Source: Endomychus coccineus (Eukaryota; Arthropoda; Insecta; Coleoptera; Endomychidae). Taken from it: a stretch of 64,000 nucleotides of DNA. Position 1 is the stretch's first letter, and the number at the start of each line of letters is the position of its first letter. Location: the NCBI GenBank assembly GCA_958510875.1, contig OY294068.1, positions 78,921,978-78,985,977 on the forward strand. Reading direction: 5' to 3'. The translations under genes were made by a program, and so were the position numbers. A model generated the notes under the pieces. That model searched no databases, had not been told where the DNA came from, and saw nothing but the letters and a program-made list of their open reading frames with translations. Of this stretch, positions 12,621-24,570 are shown piece by piece.

Positions 12621-13433
12621 ACGTTTTCACGTTATTATTAATAAAAGTGGTATCAAAACAAAGTAGTTATTCTTTCATATAATCAAAATGATAAATTACC
12701 ATAAAATAACGGCTTCCACCATCGATTTTTTTGAAATTTAAATTTGCTCAATAGCTTTTGAGAAATGTAAGTCTAAAATCTGTTCGATATTAAGTGTAAC
12801 CCCTTACTTACTCTTACGTGGTAGAATTTCAGGTAATTCTCAGCCATACCAATTTTATTTTGATGAAGCACAATTTTAGTATAAAAATTTCACCCTGGAT
12901 ACCAATCTCTGAGCGGTGTAGCTACCCCCCTTGAAAATATTTGGAGCAAATTCAAAATTCTATGAATCATTGAATAGAGAAAAGAAATCCCCATCAAATG
13001 AACTATCAGTCGACTCATGTCAAGAGGGTATCAGGTATTCAGGGTAACAGGAATATCCCTCATCAAGAATAAAAATCGAGGAATCTCTCAAATATTCTAC
13101 AATACAGGTTCCAGTAGGGGAGGCACTTGGAATCGCACAGATTTTAGACTTACTTTAGTCAAAAACTGATTGATTTCACCAAACTGCTCTATAGAAAATG
13201 AAATGTCCTATAAAATAAGCTATCACTTGAGCCTTGTTGCATTTTGAAGGGGATAGCTACCCCGCGCGGGGGTGATTTTGGAATAAAATATTTGAGTCAA
13301 AAACATGCATTTAAAAAATTTAAATCGACCTGTTCCACGATATTTTCAAACATTCGATCTCAAAGAAGTTAGTATGGAAGAAACATCTTAAACTCGCATT
13401 GTATAAATCAAATGAAACAAACTTATCACTTAC

Positions 13434-13849
13434 AGAAATTGATACATCAGACATGGTTGAACTGTCAGGTATATATTCCGAACTACTGTCACTAAGCAAA
13501 ATAATGTATAAAGTTTGATTTTAAGTTCAAATTGAACATACGTACTTATCAGAAATCGGATTATTTTCTGATATACTCGTTTCAGCATTATTTGTCACTG
13601 AGTTATCTGAAGGCGAAATGTCGTTTAGTATTGACTTATCTTGCTCCCTATTAATTATATATTCATTAACAACCTCAACCCTTTCTTATGGGCGAAATCT
13701 ATTACAAAACCACTGTTATTAACTCGTTGTAATTCGCAAACCACTTTTATACTGAAAGAGGTGTAGGTTAGAGTTTTACTACATTGTTCTTATGTGTATT
13801 TACTTACAACTTGATTTGAGAATTGGAGATTTGTTACCTCACTCATTCT
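13434..13849 (-). pseudogene. Candidate 5' exons of a zinc-finger/recombinase-type gene
   Basis: An ATG at 13849 opens MSEVTNLQFSNQ before a GTAAGT donor. Further segments at about 13550-13655 (Ser/Asp-rich, SENNPISDK) and 13434-13494 (DSSSEYIPDSS, followed by GTAAG) have splice-like borders. The acidic EYIPDSS pattern resembles NYIPSDSES in exons at 46801-46908. No downstream zinc finger follows here. An in-frame stop interrupts the middle segment. Low certainty. Confidence 0.3.
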
Positions 13850-14455
13850 ACACCATTAATGGTTAATAACTATTCAACTATCAAATGAGAATATATTTAT
13901 GACAATTTCTATTTCACTATCGGTACGCTTTTAATAATAAAGTAAATGACAATTGTTACGGCGCACGGCTGAATTAAAGAATACAAAATCACACAAATTA
14001 AGAATATGTGGGGTCCACATGAAATTTTGTCTGGTACATTGTTGTGACGAAACACATGATTTAGAACGGCAGGGCGATATGGAGGCCATATACGGACTTC
14101 ATATAGCAGCCGGGTCCCATATCATCTGCAAATAGTCAATGTATGGGTTCCGTATGTATAGCAGGATATATAAAGGGCGGAATATATACAAAGTGCATAT
14201 ATTTGCATATTTTGCATATTTTTATAAATTTCATAAAAAATTGCATATTTCGGCAAAAATAAAATTTGTGTGCATATTTTTATGTTTTTCGTTTTATCAA
14301 AAGATTAAGTGCGACCCTTGCAGATAATTGGAATGATTTAAAAGGTGGGTAGGTTTTATTATTATATGGTTTATGGACTCATTTTATTATTATATGGTTT
14401 ATTGCCGGCATTTATTGGATGTTTAGGAATTTCCAAGTAATCAGCTTGCCTAATT
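13850..14455. other. No recognisable gene
   Basis: Mixed AT-rich DNA; 14195-14280 is rich in TGCATATTT repeats. Nothing else recognised. Confidence 0.45.
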
Positions 14456-14686
14456 CACCGAACAGAAACAAGACAAGAAGGTTCACTTGAAGCTGGTGGT
14501 GCCAAGTCGTGTTCGGTGGTAGTAAGTATTGTCACCGAACAGAAACTTCTGTTCGGTGCGGGAATGAATTCATAACAAAACTTTCTTTTTCGGGGTCTAG
14601 TTGGAATGCGGCGGCTTGCTTTTATAGTTCGAACTTCAAAGTACCGACGCCAAGTGAACCTTCTTGTCTTGTTTCTTTTCGGTGCC
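14456..14686. repeat. Hairpins at the 5' side of a hAT remnant
   Basis: A 33-base arm CACCGAACAGAAACAAGACA.. at about 14456-14490 recurs inverted at 14653-14686. Between them lies a compact hairpin CACCGAACAGAA..TTCTGTTCGGTG (14532-14557). Subterminal repeats of this kind are common transposase binding sites. Confidence 0.5.
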
Positions 14687-14801
14687 TAATTGGAGAGCAA
14701 ATGTGGTCTCTTCTTTTGTATTTATATTGTATAGTTTAGTTTGTCGATAGATTCCAGTGTGAAAAGAGTGATTTCGAAAATATTTATTTCAAACGCCTAA
14801 A

Positions 14802-15005
14802 ATGCCGAAAGCCGCTTCGTGGATTAAAAATTTTCCTGAGTTGGAGTTTAGTGGGGATAAAGTGTTTTGCAAAGTTTGTGCCAAAATAATTGTTTGTGAA
14901 AAGAAGTTCCAAATTGATCAACACTTGAAAACAGCTACGCATAAAGCTAAGTTGCAGAAAAATAAATCTGTGTCTGTTCAGCAGTGTGTGCAAACCAAAA
15001 AGTGA
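14802..15005 (+). pseudogene. hAT transposase N-terminal BED/CGGBP1-like finger
   Basis: Starts at ATG 14802. KVFCKVCAKII and the downstream HLKTATHKAKL give a Cys-x2-Cys...His-x4-His DNA-binding finger like that of CGGBP1 and hAT transposases. The frame breaks at about 15003 and continues in another frame in the next entry, so the two were one protein. Confidence 0.65.
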
Positions 15006-15771
15006 AAAGGAGGTGTTTCATCAAAACTTATGCAAAGCTTTAGTCGCAGCAAATATACCTCTGAAGAAACTGCAAAATACACAATTCAGAGATTTTTCGC
15101 AAAAATATTGTAATCAAAACATCCCTGACAAATCCACACTTAGAAAGAAGTATGTGCAAACAGTATACGAAACCGTATTGGGGAAGAAATTAAAGTTACA
15201 CTGGGCGATGAACATTTTTATATTATTGTTGATGAAAGCACACTCATGTGGTCGATATATCGCACATCTTATTATTGGAGGGCTTCAAGAAAATGAGCCA
15301 GGGAAGCCATATTTAATATCTTCTAAACAGTTAGAAAAAACAAATAATGTGACCGTAACTCGATTTATTCAGCAGTCTCTATCAAATTTTTTTTTACCAA
15401 ATCCAGTTCCAGTAGAGAAGTTTTTAGTGTTTTTGTCTGACGCAGCGCCCTATATGGTTAAAGTAGGCCAAAACTTAAAAATATTTTATCCCAATATGGT
15501 ACAGGTCACTTGCCTTTTAAACGGGATAAACAGAGTTGCAGAAACTATTAGAACAGCATATCCCTTGGTGAACAAATTAATTTCAAATGTAGAGAAAGTG
15601 TTGTTGAAAGCACTTCTAAGAGTGCAGATCTATAGAGAGACATTGCCAGGAGTTAGTTTACCTCCAGAGCCCGTAATTACTCGATGGGGAACATGGATTA
15701 AGGCCGCGATATTCTACGCAGACCATTTTGAAGCCATTAAAGACATAGGAGAATTTAACATACATTTGTAA
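14986..15771 (+). pseudogene. hAT-family transposase body
   Basis: About 250 residues of an RNase H-like transposase of the hAT type common in insects: FLSDAAPYMVKVGQNLKIFY holds the central catalytic Asp region, and EPVITRWGTWIKAAIFY is the conserved segment after the insertion domain. The first-Asp region near IFILLLMKA is degraded. The C-terminal dimerisation region is missing after 15771 and the next element begins within about 140 bases. Confidence 0.65.
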
Positions 15772-15908
15772 TGTATGTAAGCGCAAGGGTGATGATCTAC
15801 AAGTCTTGGTGGATCATATCAATTCCAGTCATACATTTGCAAGTAACTATCAGTTGAATTACTTATCCTCGATTCTTTTATGTTTACGAACAAATGTTTT
15901 TCTTTCAG

Positions 15909-16543
15909 ATGAAAGCGAAGCATTGAGGGCGGTTTCAGCATATACTGTTCAAGAATTGCCAGTTGAAAGGGAATCCAATTCATTACCAAGTCGAGTCACA
16001 GTATCTGATACTTAACTCGACAGAAAATTGTGGACACGTGAAGTTACTCTCAGTCTTATAAGTTTGGTTGATAAATACGAGAATGGTTTTCAAACCTCGG
16101 TGAAAAAGTATGTTTGGATGAAAATTTCCAAATCAATGATGGAGAAATTCAAATATAAATTGACATATCAACAATGTGATACCAAGTGGAAGTCACTGAA
16201 AAAGACCTATAAGGATGTGAAGCATCATAATTCCAGTTCAGGAAAAAACAGTAGAAAATGGGAATATTTTGATGCCATGGATGGCATACTCTTCAAGAAA
16301 CCTGGAATCAATGCACCAGCTACCTGCAGTAGCCATACAGGACTGGTGGTTTCTAGACCTAAGAGTCAGGAAGGTTCTACTTCTGGAAATAAAAAAAATG
16401 AATGTAATACTTCAGAAACCGAAAGTTCTTCAGTTAAAAAATGTGAACCGTTTGAATCTTCCTTCTCAAAGAAAAGGAAAATGGCTTTGAATGCAAGTGA
16501 ATGTCGACACAAGGAAAAAATGCGAAGACAAACAGATTTTTAG
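15909..16543 (+). pseudogene. Myb/SANT-like DNA-binding protein of a Harbinger element
   Basis: After a TTTCTTTCAG acceptor the frame runs through a Ser-rich lead, a TAA at 16013-16015, then a trihelix Myb/SANT-like domain (LWTREVTLSLISLVDKYENG, YQQCDTKWKSLKKTYK, KWEYFDAMDGILFKKP) and a Lys/Ser-rich tail ending at TAG 16541-16543. No ATG opens the domain after the stop. PIF/Harbinger elements carry such a helper gene that recruits the transposase to DNA, and it converges on the transposase at 17109-18290. Apart from the one stop the frame is intact. Confidence 0.65.
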
Positions 16544-17108
16544 ACTGTTTTGAAGATTTCGTGAAAACATACAAGAATAAATAAGTTGTTTACAGAGTAA
16601 CGCGGACTTCAATTAACAAGTAAAGATCAAGTAGGGCAAAATTGGGTGCTGATTTGTGAACATATGCCCCTGCAATCAGGGTGTTACTTGCTAATTGAAG
16701 GCTGAGTACTTTCACCTTATTTTTGTTCTTGATCTCGGGTATTCATTTTTTACTGTAGTTATTTTCATTGTTTCTAGTCTTTTGTTTATCTGAGTGATAT
16801 ATAAATTGTATGAGGTAAAAACCAGTCAGTATTTTTTTGTGATGTCCAAATAAGTTATGTGAAATCATATGTATATTGTTTGTTACATAGTTTAGTTATT
16901 ACTGTTGTATTTCAGGAGTGATGCTGATTGTTGATTTTTATATTTTTCTTAACTTTAAGAGACTGTGTTCGTGTTTTGGTTTATCTTTAACTACCAGATC
17001 AAAGGTATGTTCCAGTGTGATATTATCAGAGTATTGTGTTTTTTAGTAAATCAAATCAAAATAAAATAATTTATTTAACTATTTTTTAATTCACATTTAA
17101 GAAATGCA
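16544..17108. other. Intergenic part of the Harbinger region
   Basis: No coding signal. AATAAA-type signals lie downstream of both convergent genes (for example CAAGAATAAATAAG near 16572). Confidence 0.5.
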
Positions 17109-18290
17109 TTATACAATTCCTCTTTCGTATTGCTGCCATATTTTCAGGAGGTTCTTCATTATTTTCATGGATCTCATTTGCATGTCTAAGTCATTTTCAT
17201 CAACCATTTCTTCAGGTAAATCTCCCTTTAAAATGCAAATATTGTGGAGAATACAACCTGATATAATCAGAAGACATATTAGGTCGAGTCTTTTTGTCTC
17301 TAAGATTTCAGACGATGAAATCTTCCTTTTAGATATGCAAAAGCATGTTCTATAACAACAAGACACTGTGAAAGTTTTAAATTGAAATTTCTCTGAAGAA
17401 TATTAAGTCCAGTATCTTTGAAACCCACCAGCATTCTTCACCAATCATATGCATATCTTGTGGTATATTTGCAGCACCATCATCAAGTCTCCGATACAAA
17501 TCTGATTTGGTGTAGAGTCTATTATCATGTAAGGATCCAGCCTCCCCTGCATATGTGTCTAAAAATAACATTCTGTTATCACACACACCCTGTAATTATA
17601 CAGAATGATAATTTTTTCGGTTGCAATAAGAGTTTGGATAATGTTTTGGTTTTAGAATCCTTATATGGCAACCATCTATTGCTCCAATAATCCCTAGAAA
17701 AAAATATATGACATTCATGATAATAACATATAATTTTCTACAAACCTGAAAATCCATTGATAGCTTCGAATTGGTCACTGATTTGAGGAGCTCGTAAGAT
17801 GTTCGGCCATGAAATTATTTTGTAATGGGCATTTACTCTCAGTAAATTTCGACAAGTTCTGTACAGCACATCCCAACACGTACTTTTACTTATGCCAAAT
17901 CTATCTGCTACTGATCTGAAACCAAACAAAATGTAACTTTTATATACTTGTGAACAAATTTTATTACCTGAATGATTCCAAATTCGAAAGACACCATATA
18001 ATTATCAGCGTTTGTTTTTCAAGAGGAATAGAAGGATGGCCCTTGTTATCTGTTGCCTCGTTAGCTGCAATATGGTGTAATTTTTGAAGAAGATCTTCAA
18101 AAGTATCGGGTTTGATTCGGAAATGGACTTTGAATTGCGCATCAGTCAAACGAGGGACAGTCTCTTCTGCAAAGTCATGAACTTTTGGTGAAATTTTTGA
18201 CTCTTGTTCCTCATACTACTATCTTCGAAAAATAGTTCCCGACACATTCTCATTGACATAATAATGCCTTCTTCAACACCTTCCATTTTT
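17109..18290 (-). pseudogene. PIF/Harbinger transposase with introns
   Basis: Starts at ATG near 18290. Two clean introns are visible: LSNLESF-R is joined to SVADRFGIS across about 50 bases (GTAATA...TTTCAG near 17917-17966), and INGFSG is joined to IIGAIDGCHI across about 53 bases (GTTTGT...TTCTAG near 17691-17743). DDE motifs: GAIDGCHI, the Asp of LDTYAGEAGSLHD, and the Glu of VVIEHAFAYLKGRF. Lesions: frameshift near 18140, TAA after YHSV near 17597, further frameshifts near 17410 and 17300. The C-terminus CILHNICILKGD is typical. Family: DDE_Tnp_4. Confidence 0.8.
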
Positions 18291-18935
18291 ACGAAAAATA
18301 CCACTGATTTTCGAAACGAAAACTATGAATTACAGTATTGTGAATAACTAAACAGTAAACACTAAACTAGGTTGTTAAAACTAAGGTTAACTGTTTTGTT
18401 TTGACAAATCTGTCACAAATGTCAATATGCCAGATCGAGCGTTCGTTAAATATTTTTCGCTCCGTTGCCTCGGTGGTCACGTGGTATTAATCTGCATCTG
18501 CTCGCTCGGCTCCGAGTTTTCAAAACCGAACACACCTATTGTTCCATGTAACAGTGCTAAGATGACTCATAACTGTTTCAGCTTTATAGTTGTTCTGTGT
18601 ACTTCAGCTACCTAACACTTTTCCTTTGTGCAGACGGAACATAGCCGCTTTCTATTGTTTTACTGATAATATAACATATTCATATTCAGTTTATTTCTAT
18701 CACAAGAGTACGTAAAACTAAACCTATCTAAAAAAATATATGAACAAATGTGAATATTTTAGTTAGTAATAAAAATGTGTATTCGCTGCCGCGCTAACTG
18801 ATACCAAATGTAATAATTTATTTTATTTATTCATTCATTCCAATGAATTGTCATTTTCATTTCATACTTCTTCTATTGACTTAGAACTGTTATTGGATTA
18901 TCGAGGAGGTTAATAATTCAACTGATATTGGTACG
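18291..18935. other. No recognisable feature
   Basis: Flank between the Harbinger remains and the LTR element. Only the last four bases (TACG, 18932-18935) are interpretable, as a target duplication. Confidence 0.5.
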
Positions 18936-19173
18936 AGTTATATATTTGTGGGTTTTAAATAGAAGTTTCAAAAAGAAAGCAATATTTATTTAAAAGAAGT
19001 TTTACAATTTACTTTGAGTAGTTTGATGTTAGCGTTTTTAATCTTATCTCAATACTACCGGCTGTCTGGATTGTTCATTCTAGTTAATTCATTATAACTA
19101 CATACTAAGCATTTTATAATAATGGAACGGTTCAGGCTACCTAAGCAGTATAAACAATGATACATATATTACT
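18936..19173 (-). repeat. 3' LTR (in element orientation)
   Basis: 238 bases, about 93% identical by eye to 29422-29654. On the plus strand it starts AGTTATATATTTG and ends ATATATTACT. The identity loss indicates an old insertion. Confidence 0.9.
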
Positions 19174-19411
19174 CCTCCATCCGTAAGATTGGAACATGAG
19201 AAGCATGTGACAATAAAAGTAAACTAAACATAAAATTAGTTAACATGAGAAATTCTGAATTTCACATTTTGAGAGGCATTTCAATTATTTTGTCATTATC
19301 TTTGTTCTTAGGCACTGCACTGAATTCAACTGTGGGGTTCATTTTTCACAATAACTTTTGATTTTCTTTCCGTAAGATACATCACCGCACATATTACTCC
19401 GATTATGATGA

Positions 19412-20400
19412 TTACGTATGCTGGAGTGGTCCAAATGGCAGGATGGTGTCCGTAGGTTGTAATAAAGGGATGCTGTTTTCTTCTTCGACAATATGCTTGA
19501 TCTGTTCGAAATTGGTTTGTTTGAGATGTATAGGTCTAAATGTTAGGTTGCTCAATCTTGTCATTTCCTTAACATCATTCGAATAAACATTTTCTTTCAT
19601 GTTCATTTTATATCCACGGGGTATATTGACAAAGAATATACCCTGGAGCAAAAGCTGATTATCCACTTCACAAGATGTGATAATTTTCAGGCTATAGGGC
19701 AGAATCAGTATATAATGTTGACTGTTGATTGATACGATGATACTTTCTTTGGTAATTGTCGATGAATACGAGCAATGTTGTACGTTTGGCTCAATTTGTA
19801 GTAGCTGGTAGATACAATCTTCTAAATTCCACGTAATAGTTGTTTGTTTACAAAAGAAGGTTTCTTGAAGTGATATGCAAGGTTGGTCATAATACTTATA
19901 ACAGCCTGTTCGAATTGTCAGATAGTCATGAGGAGGAATAAGGATATTATTATTTTGCGTTGGTATAGGATATAAGCGGTAATAATTAAATGATTCAGGA
20001 CCTACTAATAGAAAGTCTATAAAAAACACTATCTTATTATTAGAGTGATATGCTTTGATTTGTAAGATATCATACATTTGGAATACATTTTCTTTATCAA
20101 CAATTATATTTTTGGAAGAATCGATTTTCTCTATTTCGTGAAACATGTAAACTAAGTGTTCATATTTCAACATTGAATGGTATACTATGTTTAATTTGGA
20201 AAATGTGATCGCATTTTTTACATCATTTAATGTTCGCACTAATACATTGAGACTGCTAATTAATTGATCATAAGTGTCCTTTGTTTCATAATAATTATCT
20301 AGCGTATATTGTGTGGCTATTTGATTCTGTTGTAAGAGTTTTAGGAACTGGAGGTAAATTCTGAAACAAGCGATGAATCGTTATTGCAGGACGTTTAGTT
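19412..20400 (-). pseudogene. Errantivirus env remnant
   Basis: The longest open part (275 codons) matches the C-terminal half of insect errantivirus envelope proteins of the gypsy type: a YRLYPIPT segment, an IPPHDYL segment and spaced Cys residues, then a Leu-rich region. The N-terminal part upstream of 20239 is shifted and interrupted, and a C-terminal membrane anchor is not clearly seen. Position downstream of integrase and upstream of the 3' LTR is as expected. Non-functional. Confidence 0.6.
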
Positions 20401-20455
20401 TGATTTTTATGAATTATTTTGTGTTTGGTAGTTTCTACTTTATTACCTTGATCGT

Positions 20456-21215
20456 TCAAGTTAGTTTCTTCTCTATGAGTCGGTTTTTGTTTATCTCTAG
20501 CTTTTGTCTTTTATAAATGGGTGAATTTGCAGGGTATTCTAAAGGTAATTCTCTATTTTCGTTGATTTTGGAAATTTGTTTAATTTTTATCCCAGATAAA
20601 TTTTGATTTATATTCTTATAGAGTATTTTTGTCATCTCTATGTGTTTCGTTAAATAATCATTCAAATATTTGTGTTCTAGGTCTATATCAAATGGATTGT
20701 TATTGTCAATGTGGCCATTTATAATTTCGGTAGGTTTCAAATTTGTGGTTGAGTGGATCGTATGATTATAACCTAGAATAGCTCTAGTCATGAGTTCAAT
20801 TGGTTGATATTGACTTCATGAGTTAGTTTCTTTCAATATATGAATATTTTCTGATAACGTTTGATGTAGACGTTCCACTGGTGAATTTGAGTTTGGGTTA
20901 CCAGGGGTAATGTAGTGAAATTTTATCTCATGAATTCTGACGAATTCATCGAAGAAATTGTTTTTTAATTTTGTTCCGTTGTCTAGGGTTATGGTTATAG
21001 GGGTGCCGTGATGAGACATGAATTGTAAGAGACTATTTGTGATTGATACAGAATATTTACTGAAAGTACAAATCATAGTCAAGAATTTTTGTTTACCAGT
21101 TTGAAATGTGTCTATGTGGACAATTTCAAATGGCTTAGTAGGAGTTGGAGTTATGGCGAACTGTTGTTTAGGTGGATGTCGATCTATTTTACTTATTTGA
21201 CGATTATCGCAATCA
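20456..21215 (-). pseudogene. Integrase core and C-terminal part (errantivirus-like)
   Basis: Catalytic D,D,E motifs are visible: the Asp of VHIDTFQTGKQKF, the Asp of TITLDNGTKLKNN and the Glu of SNSPVERLHQTL. The downstream part (20456-20791) is the C-terminal chromatin-facing region. It is split by a stop near 20816 and separated from its N-terminal part by the piggyBac. Confidence 0.8.
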
Positions 21216-23688
21216 TTAACCTCTTCAAGGACAAATTATTATTTCGATGAAAAAAAAGTCGAAAATTTTTCTATGCTATAATATAAACGTTATAATGAAT
21301 GTAAAAATAATTTTAAAAATCCATTGTCAAATTTGAAATTTGTAAACTCAAAAAAAGAAACGTACACATATGTTGCCAACGGGCAGATGATCTATTGATG
21401 AAAAGACTCCATACATTCAGGACAGACAATTTCCTGACACTGCTTGCATCTGTACCTTGTTCTGCTATTGCAATTTTTATCATGACATCGTGGTGGATTT
21501 TTGTAATCCATTTTCATCGAGTAGTGTCCTACTCCATTCAAGCAGACTTCAGGTGCAACTTTGGTCCACGCCCTCTTCTTTTTTGGTGTAGAGTTTTCTT
21601 TTGAAGGTCTTCCTCGTTTCCTTACATTTCCATTCAATTCAATCAGATTTGAAGCGATAGATGCTTTGAATTCCAGTAGAGGCATCTTAGATCCTTTGAC
21701 TTTTCTGAATAATAACCAAGCATTTATTATTGCTACATTCATAAAATGAAAAACAATCCTCAGATAGCACTTCTTGTTTTTGAGAGCATGTGGATAATGG
21801 GCAATCATTCTATCTGCTAACTCTACGCCACCCATAAACCGATTATACTGAATATCAGCCTGTGGCCTTTGAACCTCAATATAGGTCTTCGTTTTCCTAT
21901 CCCATCTTCTTACAACATCTTGAGGATCCTTCCCAGCAGAAGACGAAATCATATGCACAAGATTGTTGTCTGCCCATCACAAAACTGTAATGTTGTCTGA
22001 AGATGTTGCCATGGAACACGAACCTCTACCTTCTTCTGTAGCGTCTTACCATCCGTTAGTTTTTTGCATGCTTCGTGGATCCTATTGGCCCTAACCGTTT
22101 CAACTATATGAATATCTGCATTCTTCAGATAGGTGACTGTTGGTATGGAAGTGAAAAGATTGTCCAAAAATATTTTGTGATTGAGACCTGCTAATCCTGA
22201 ACATAGCCTCACCACTGTATCACCAATAATACCCAATTCTGATTTATTTTGATTCTTTGAAGATTGGTAAATTTCAAATTTTGACACATATCCATCTGCC
22301 GAAGCTCGTACCCACCCACACTTTGAATCCCCATTTCTTTGGTTTGGACTTGATATAGATCTTGTTTCTGCTTCTTCCTTTGAACGGAATTATCATTTCA
22401 TCAATAGCCATATATTCAGTTGGTGTAGCAGCATCAGCAAATGTTCTACCCAGAATATCGAGGAAGGGTCGTATTTTTATAAATGCATCCTCATTATTTT
22501 CAGGAATATCCTCATTATTTTCAGGAATATCCTCATTATTGATGAAGTGCAAGTACTTTTTTATTTCCTCATATCTTTCTAGAGGCATACTGTTGGAAAT
22601 TAGATCGAAACTCAGTCCTCGAACGGATGACCAATACATCTTATAAGCTGGATAATTTATGTATGTCATTATAATATTGATGGCAAAAAATTGTTTCATT
22701 TCAGCAACACTAACTGAAAAAGAATGTTTTCCAGATTGAACAGCGTAACGAATAGTTTCTGTAGTAGTCAAATTGAAAATTTCTTCTGGGAATAATTTCA
22801 TGAAGAACGAATATGGAGTATCTCCATTTATATTGACTTGATGGGTACCTCGAAAAATTGGTGGGTTGTTTGTAAAGGCATTATCTTTTTCAGAAAACCA
22901 TATTAGATCCTGTTGTGTTGGAGCAGAAGATTGTGATGGTGAAGTTGGACTCCTTGTTCTCGTCTTACGACCATTCTTTTTTCTGAATCTCTAAGCGAAC
23001 GCAGCCAGAGGAATATCATACTCGACTGTCAGTATCAGAACTACTCTCAGTTGAATCGGAAACTTCTTCTATATAACCGCCTTTATTTGGCAATTCGAGT
23101 AAGGCATCAAATTCTACTTCTGATTGGTCGTCTTCGCAAATGTCAATTTCTTCCAAATCTGAATTATTTGGATTCTGCACAGAACCTAGAATGTGCACTT
23201 TTTCTTTTTTTCTACCATAGAATGATGACGTAGCTATCTCACAAAACATGGTATCCATTTCTGAAAAAATTATAAATTTTTTTATTGATATCATCCTGCA
23301 CAATATACACAAATGTGTACGGTTATTTTCACGTGAATTTATGCAGCACACCATAATTTTATTGTTGTTCTTATTATATACCATTGATAATTAGATAATT
23401 ATTCAGTACTTGCCAATTTTTGTCACACAAATCTACGCGAAATATGAAAAATAAAGCGAGTCGATTTCTTCACATAACCTCAACACAGCGTTCTCGAGCG
23501 CGGAGGAAATAAAAATGCGGTAAAATACCGAAGCAAGCAATTCTGATCTCAATTTCGCTCTGACTTAAGAGAGGGATTGTAGACGGCCACAACGTTTGCC
23601 ACTGGGCAGATGGGAACCAAGTCTAAGAATTAATACACCGGTTTTGACGTAATGTACACAAATGTGTTTATGTCCTTGAAGAGGTTAA
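21216..23688 (-). mobile_element. piggyBac-type transposon nested in the integrase
   Basis: Perfect 14-base terminal inverted repeats CCTCTTCAAGGACA, flanked at both ends by TTAA (21216-21219 and 23685-23688), the obligatory piggyBac target. The element proper is 21220-23684 (2465 bases), normal for an autonomous copy. Subterminal GGGCAGATG motifs occur near both ends (21381 and 23607), possible internal binding sites. Confidence 0.92.
21392..23384 (-). pseudogene. piggyBac transposase, frameshifted
   Basis: An acidic N-terminus lies at 23384-23016, then a body with the three catalytic Asp regions: AIDEMIIPFKGRS, FLDNLFTSIP and WADNNLV. The C-terminal Cys-rich PHD/RING-like domain (CHDKNCNSRTRYRCKQCQE) binds subterminal DNA. 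Frame breaks occur near 23010, 22300 and 21975. A 21-base unit encoding NNEDIPE is repeated at 22490-22545. All three Asp residues survive, so decay is recent relative to the host element. Confidence 0.88.
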
Positions 23689-24570
23689 TATAGTTTTGCA
23701 CTGATTTTTGTAAATTTGGCCAATAACGTTTGATTCTCATTTCCGTTTCTTGTATACCTCGATGATTAGTTTATCCTTCGTGGAAATTTTGAATAATATT
23801 TGTTTGTTCATCTGGGTCAGTGGCGTCTCGTCGTTTATTTGTGCAATTAACAATTTTAATCGAATTATTTTTGAATGTTGCTTGTAGAATGTTAATTATA
23901 CGATTTTTGAAATTTTGACATAAGGGATTAAAGTATAAGCCAACAGTATCATTTCCTACTATGTGTTCTTTGAATAATTTAATCGTTTCTGATTCGATAT
24001 CGTTTGCTGGGAGTTGAACTAGCAAACGTTTATTTTTGAATATATTAATAACTTTGGATTTTGATGGGGAATGTTCCACAATTTCTAAATCAATTTGTAA
24101 TTTGAATTTATTCAGAGGTTGTTCTGTGATAGGTATTGATAAGACAGGATTTTCGATGGCGGTTTGTTGTGTGGAAGTAAGAGATTCATTTTCAAGTGCT
24201 GGGGACTTTGAAGGTCATTTATATTTACTATTATAGATTGATTATCTTCATCTTGATCAGTCAGGTCGAAAGTGGGATTTATGCTGTTAATGATTGAAGA
24301 ATTATCAGTTTTGTTATTGACACGTATGGTAGGTTCTAGTGGTGTAAGATTCGGTGGTTTATTTGAATATCAGATAGAATTTTTAATTTTGGAACAATAT
24401 TGGTAGGGGTAGTTACGTTGTTCAGGTCGAGCAGGTTTTGTAGAACTTGGTTCAGATTATCTTGAACTTCTTCCTCAGTAGGATCATAGTTGTCGAGATT
24501 GAATGCAAAGTTCCACAGGTTGATTCTGAATTTTGATTCGAGAGAGCGCATCAGCGTTCATGTTCTGTTT
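23685..24570 (-). pseudogene. Integrase N-terminal region and RNase H-integrase linker
   Basis: Continues the pol frame upstream of the piggyBac. An open frame of 102 codons (23771-24079) ends NIIQNFHEG, followed by a broken zinc-binding region that the piggyBac interrupts. The linker 24336-24551 follows RNase H. No intact HHCC unit can be read. Confidence 0.55.

Larger units (their letters stand above)
10941..12686 (+). mobile_element. PLE family C with long inverted arms
   Basis: The left arm 10941-11450 is the reverse complement of 12143-12686 (diverged, with small indels). The arms contain the 3' part of the coding region plus the terminal repeat, so two 5'-truncated copies are joined head to head with 3' ends outward. 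The 690-base middle is unique to the plus-strand copy. Inverted or tandem terminal repeats are a known trait of Penelope-like elements. No (TA)n flanks it, unlike families A and B. Confidence 0.8.
10886..13018. repeat. Outer 50-base inverted repeat around PLE family C
   Basis: Bases about 10886-10935 (TCATTTGATGGAAATTTTTA and flanks) are the diverged reverse complement of about 12968-13018. They lie outside the element arms and share no sequence with them, so they belong to the insertion locus or to an older foldback. The stretch 12687-12967 holds nothing else recognisable. Confidence 0.5.

Noticed and set aside
16028..16030. TTG at 16028 as the start of the Myb/SANT-like protein
   Set aside because: The frame continues upstream through one TAA to a splice acceptor, so this is not a real start.
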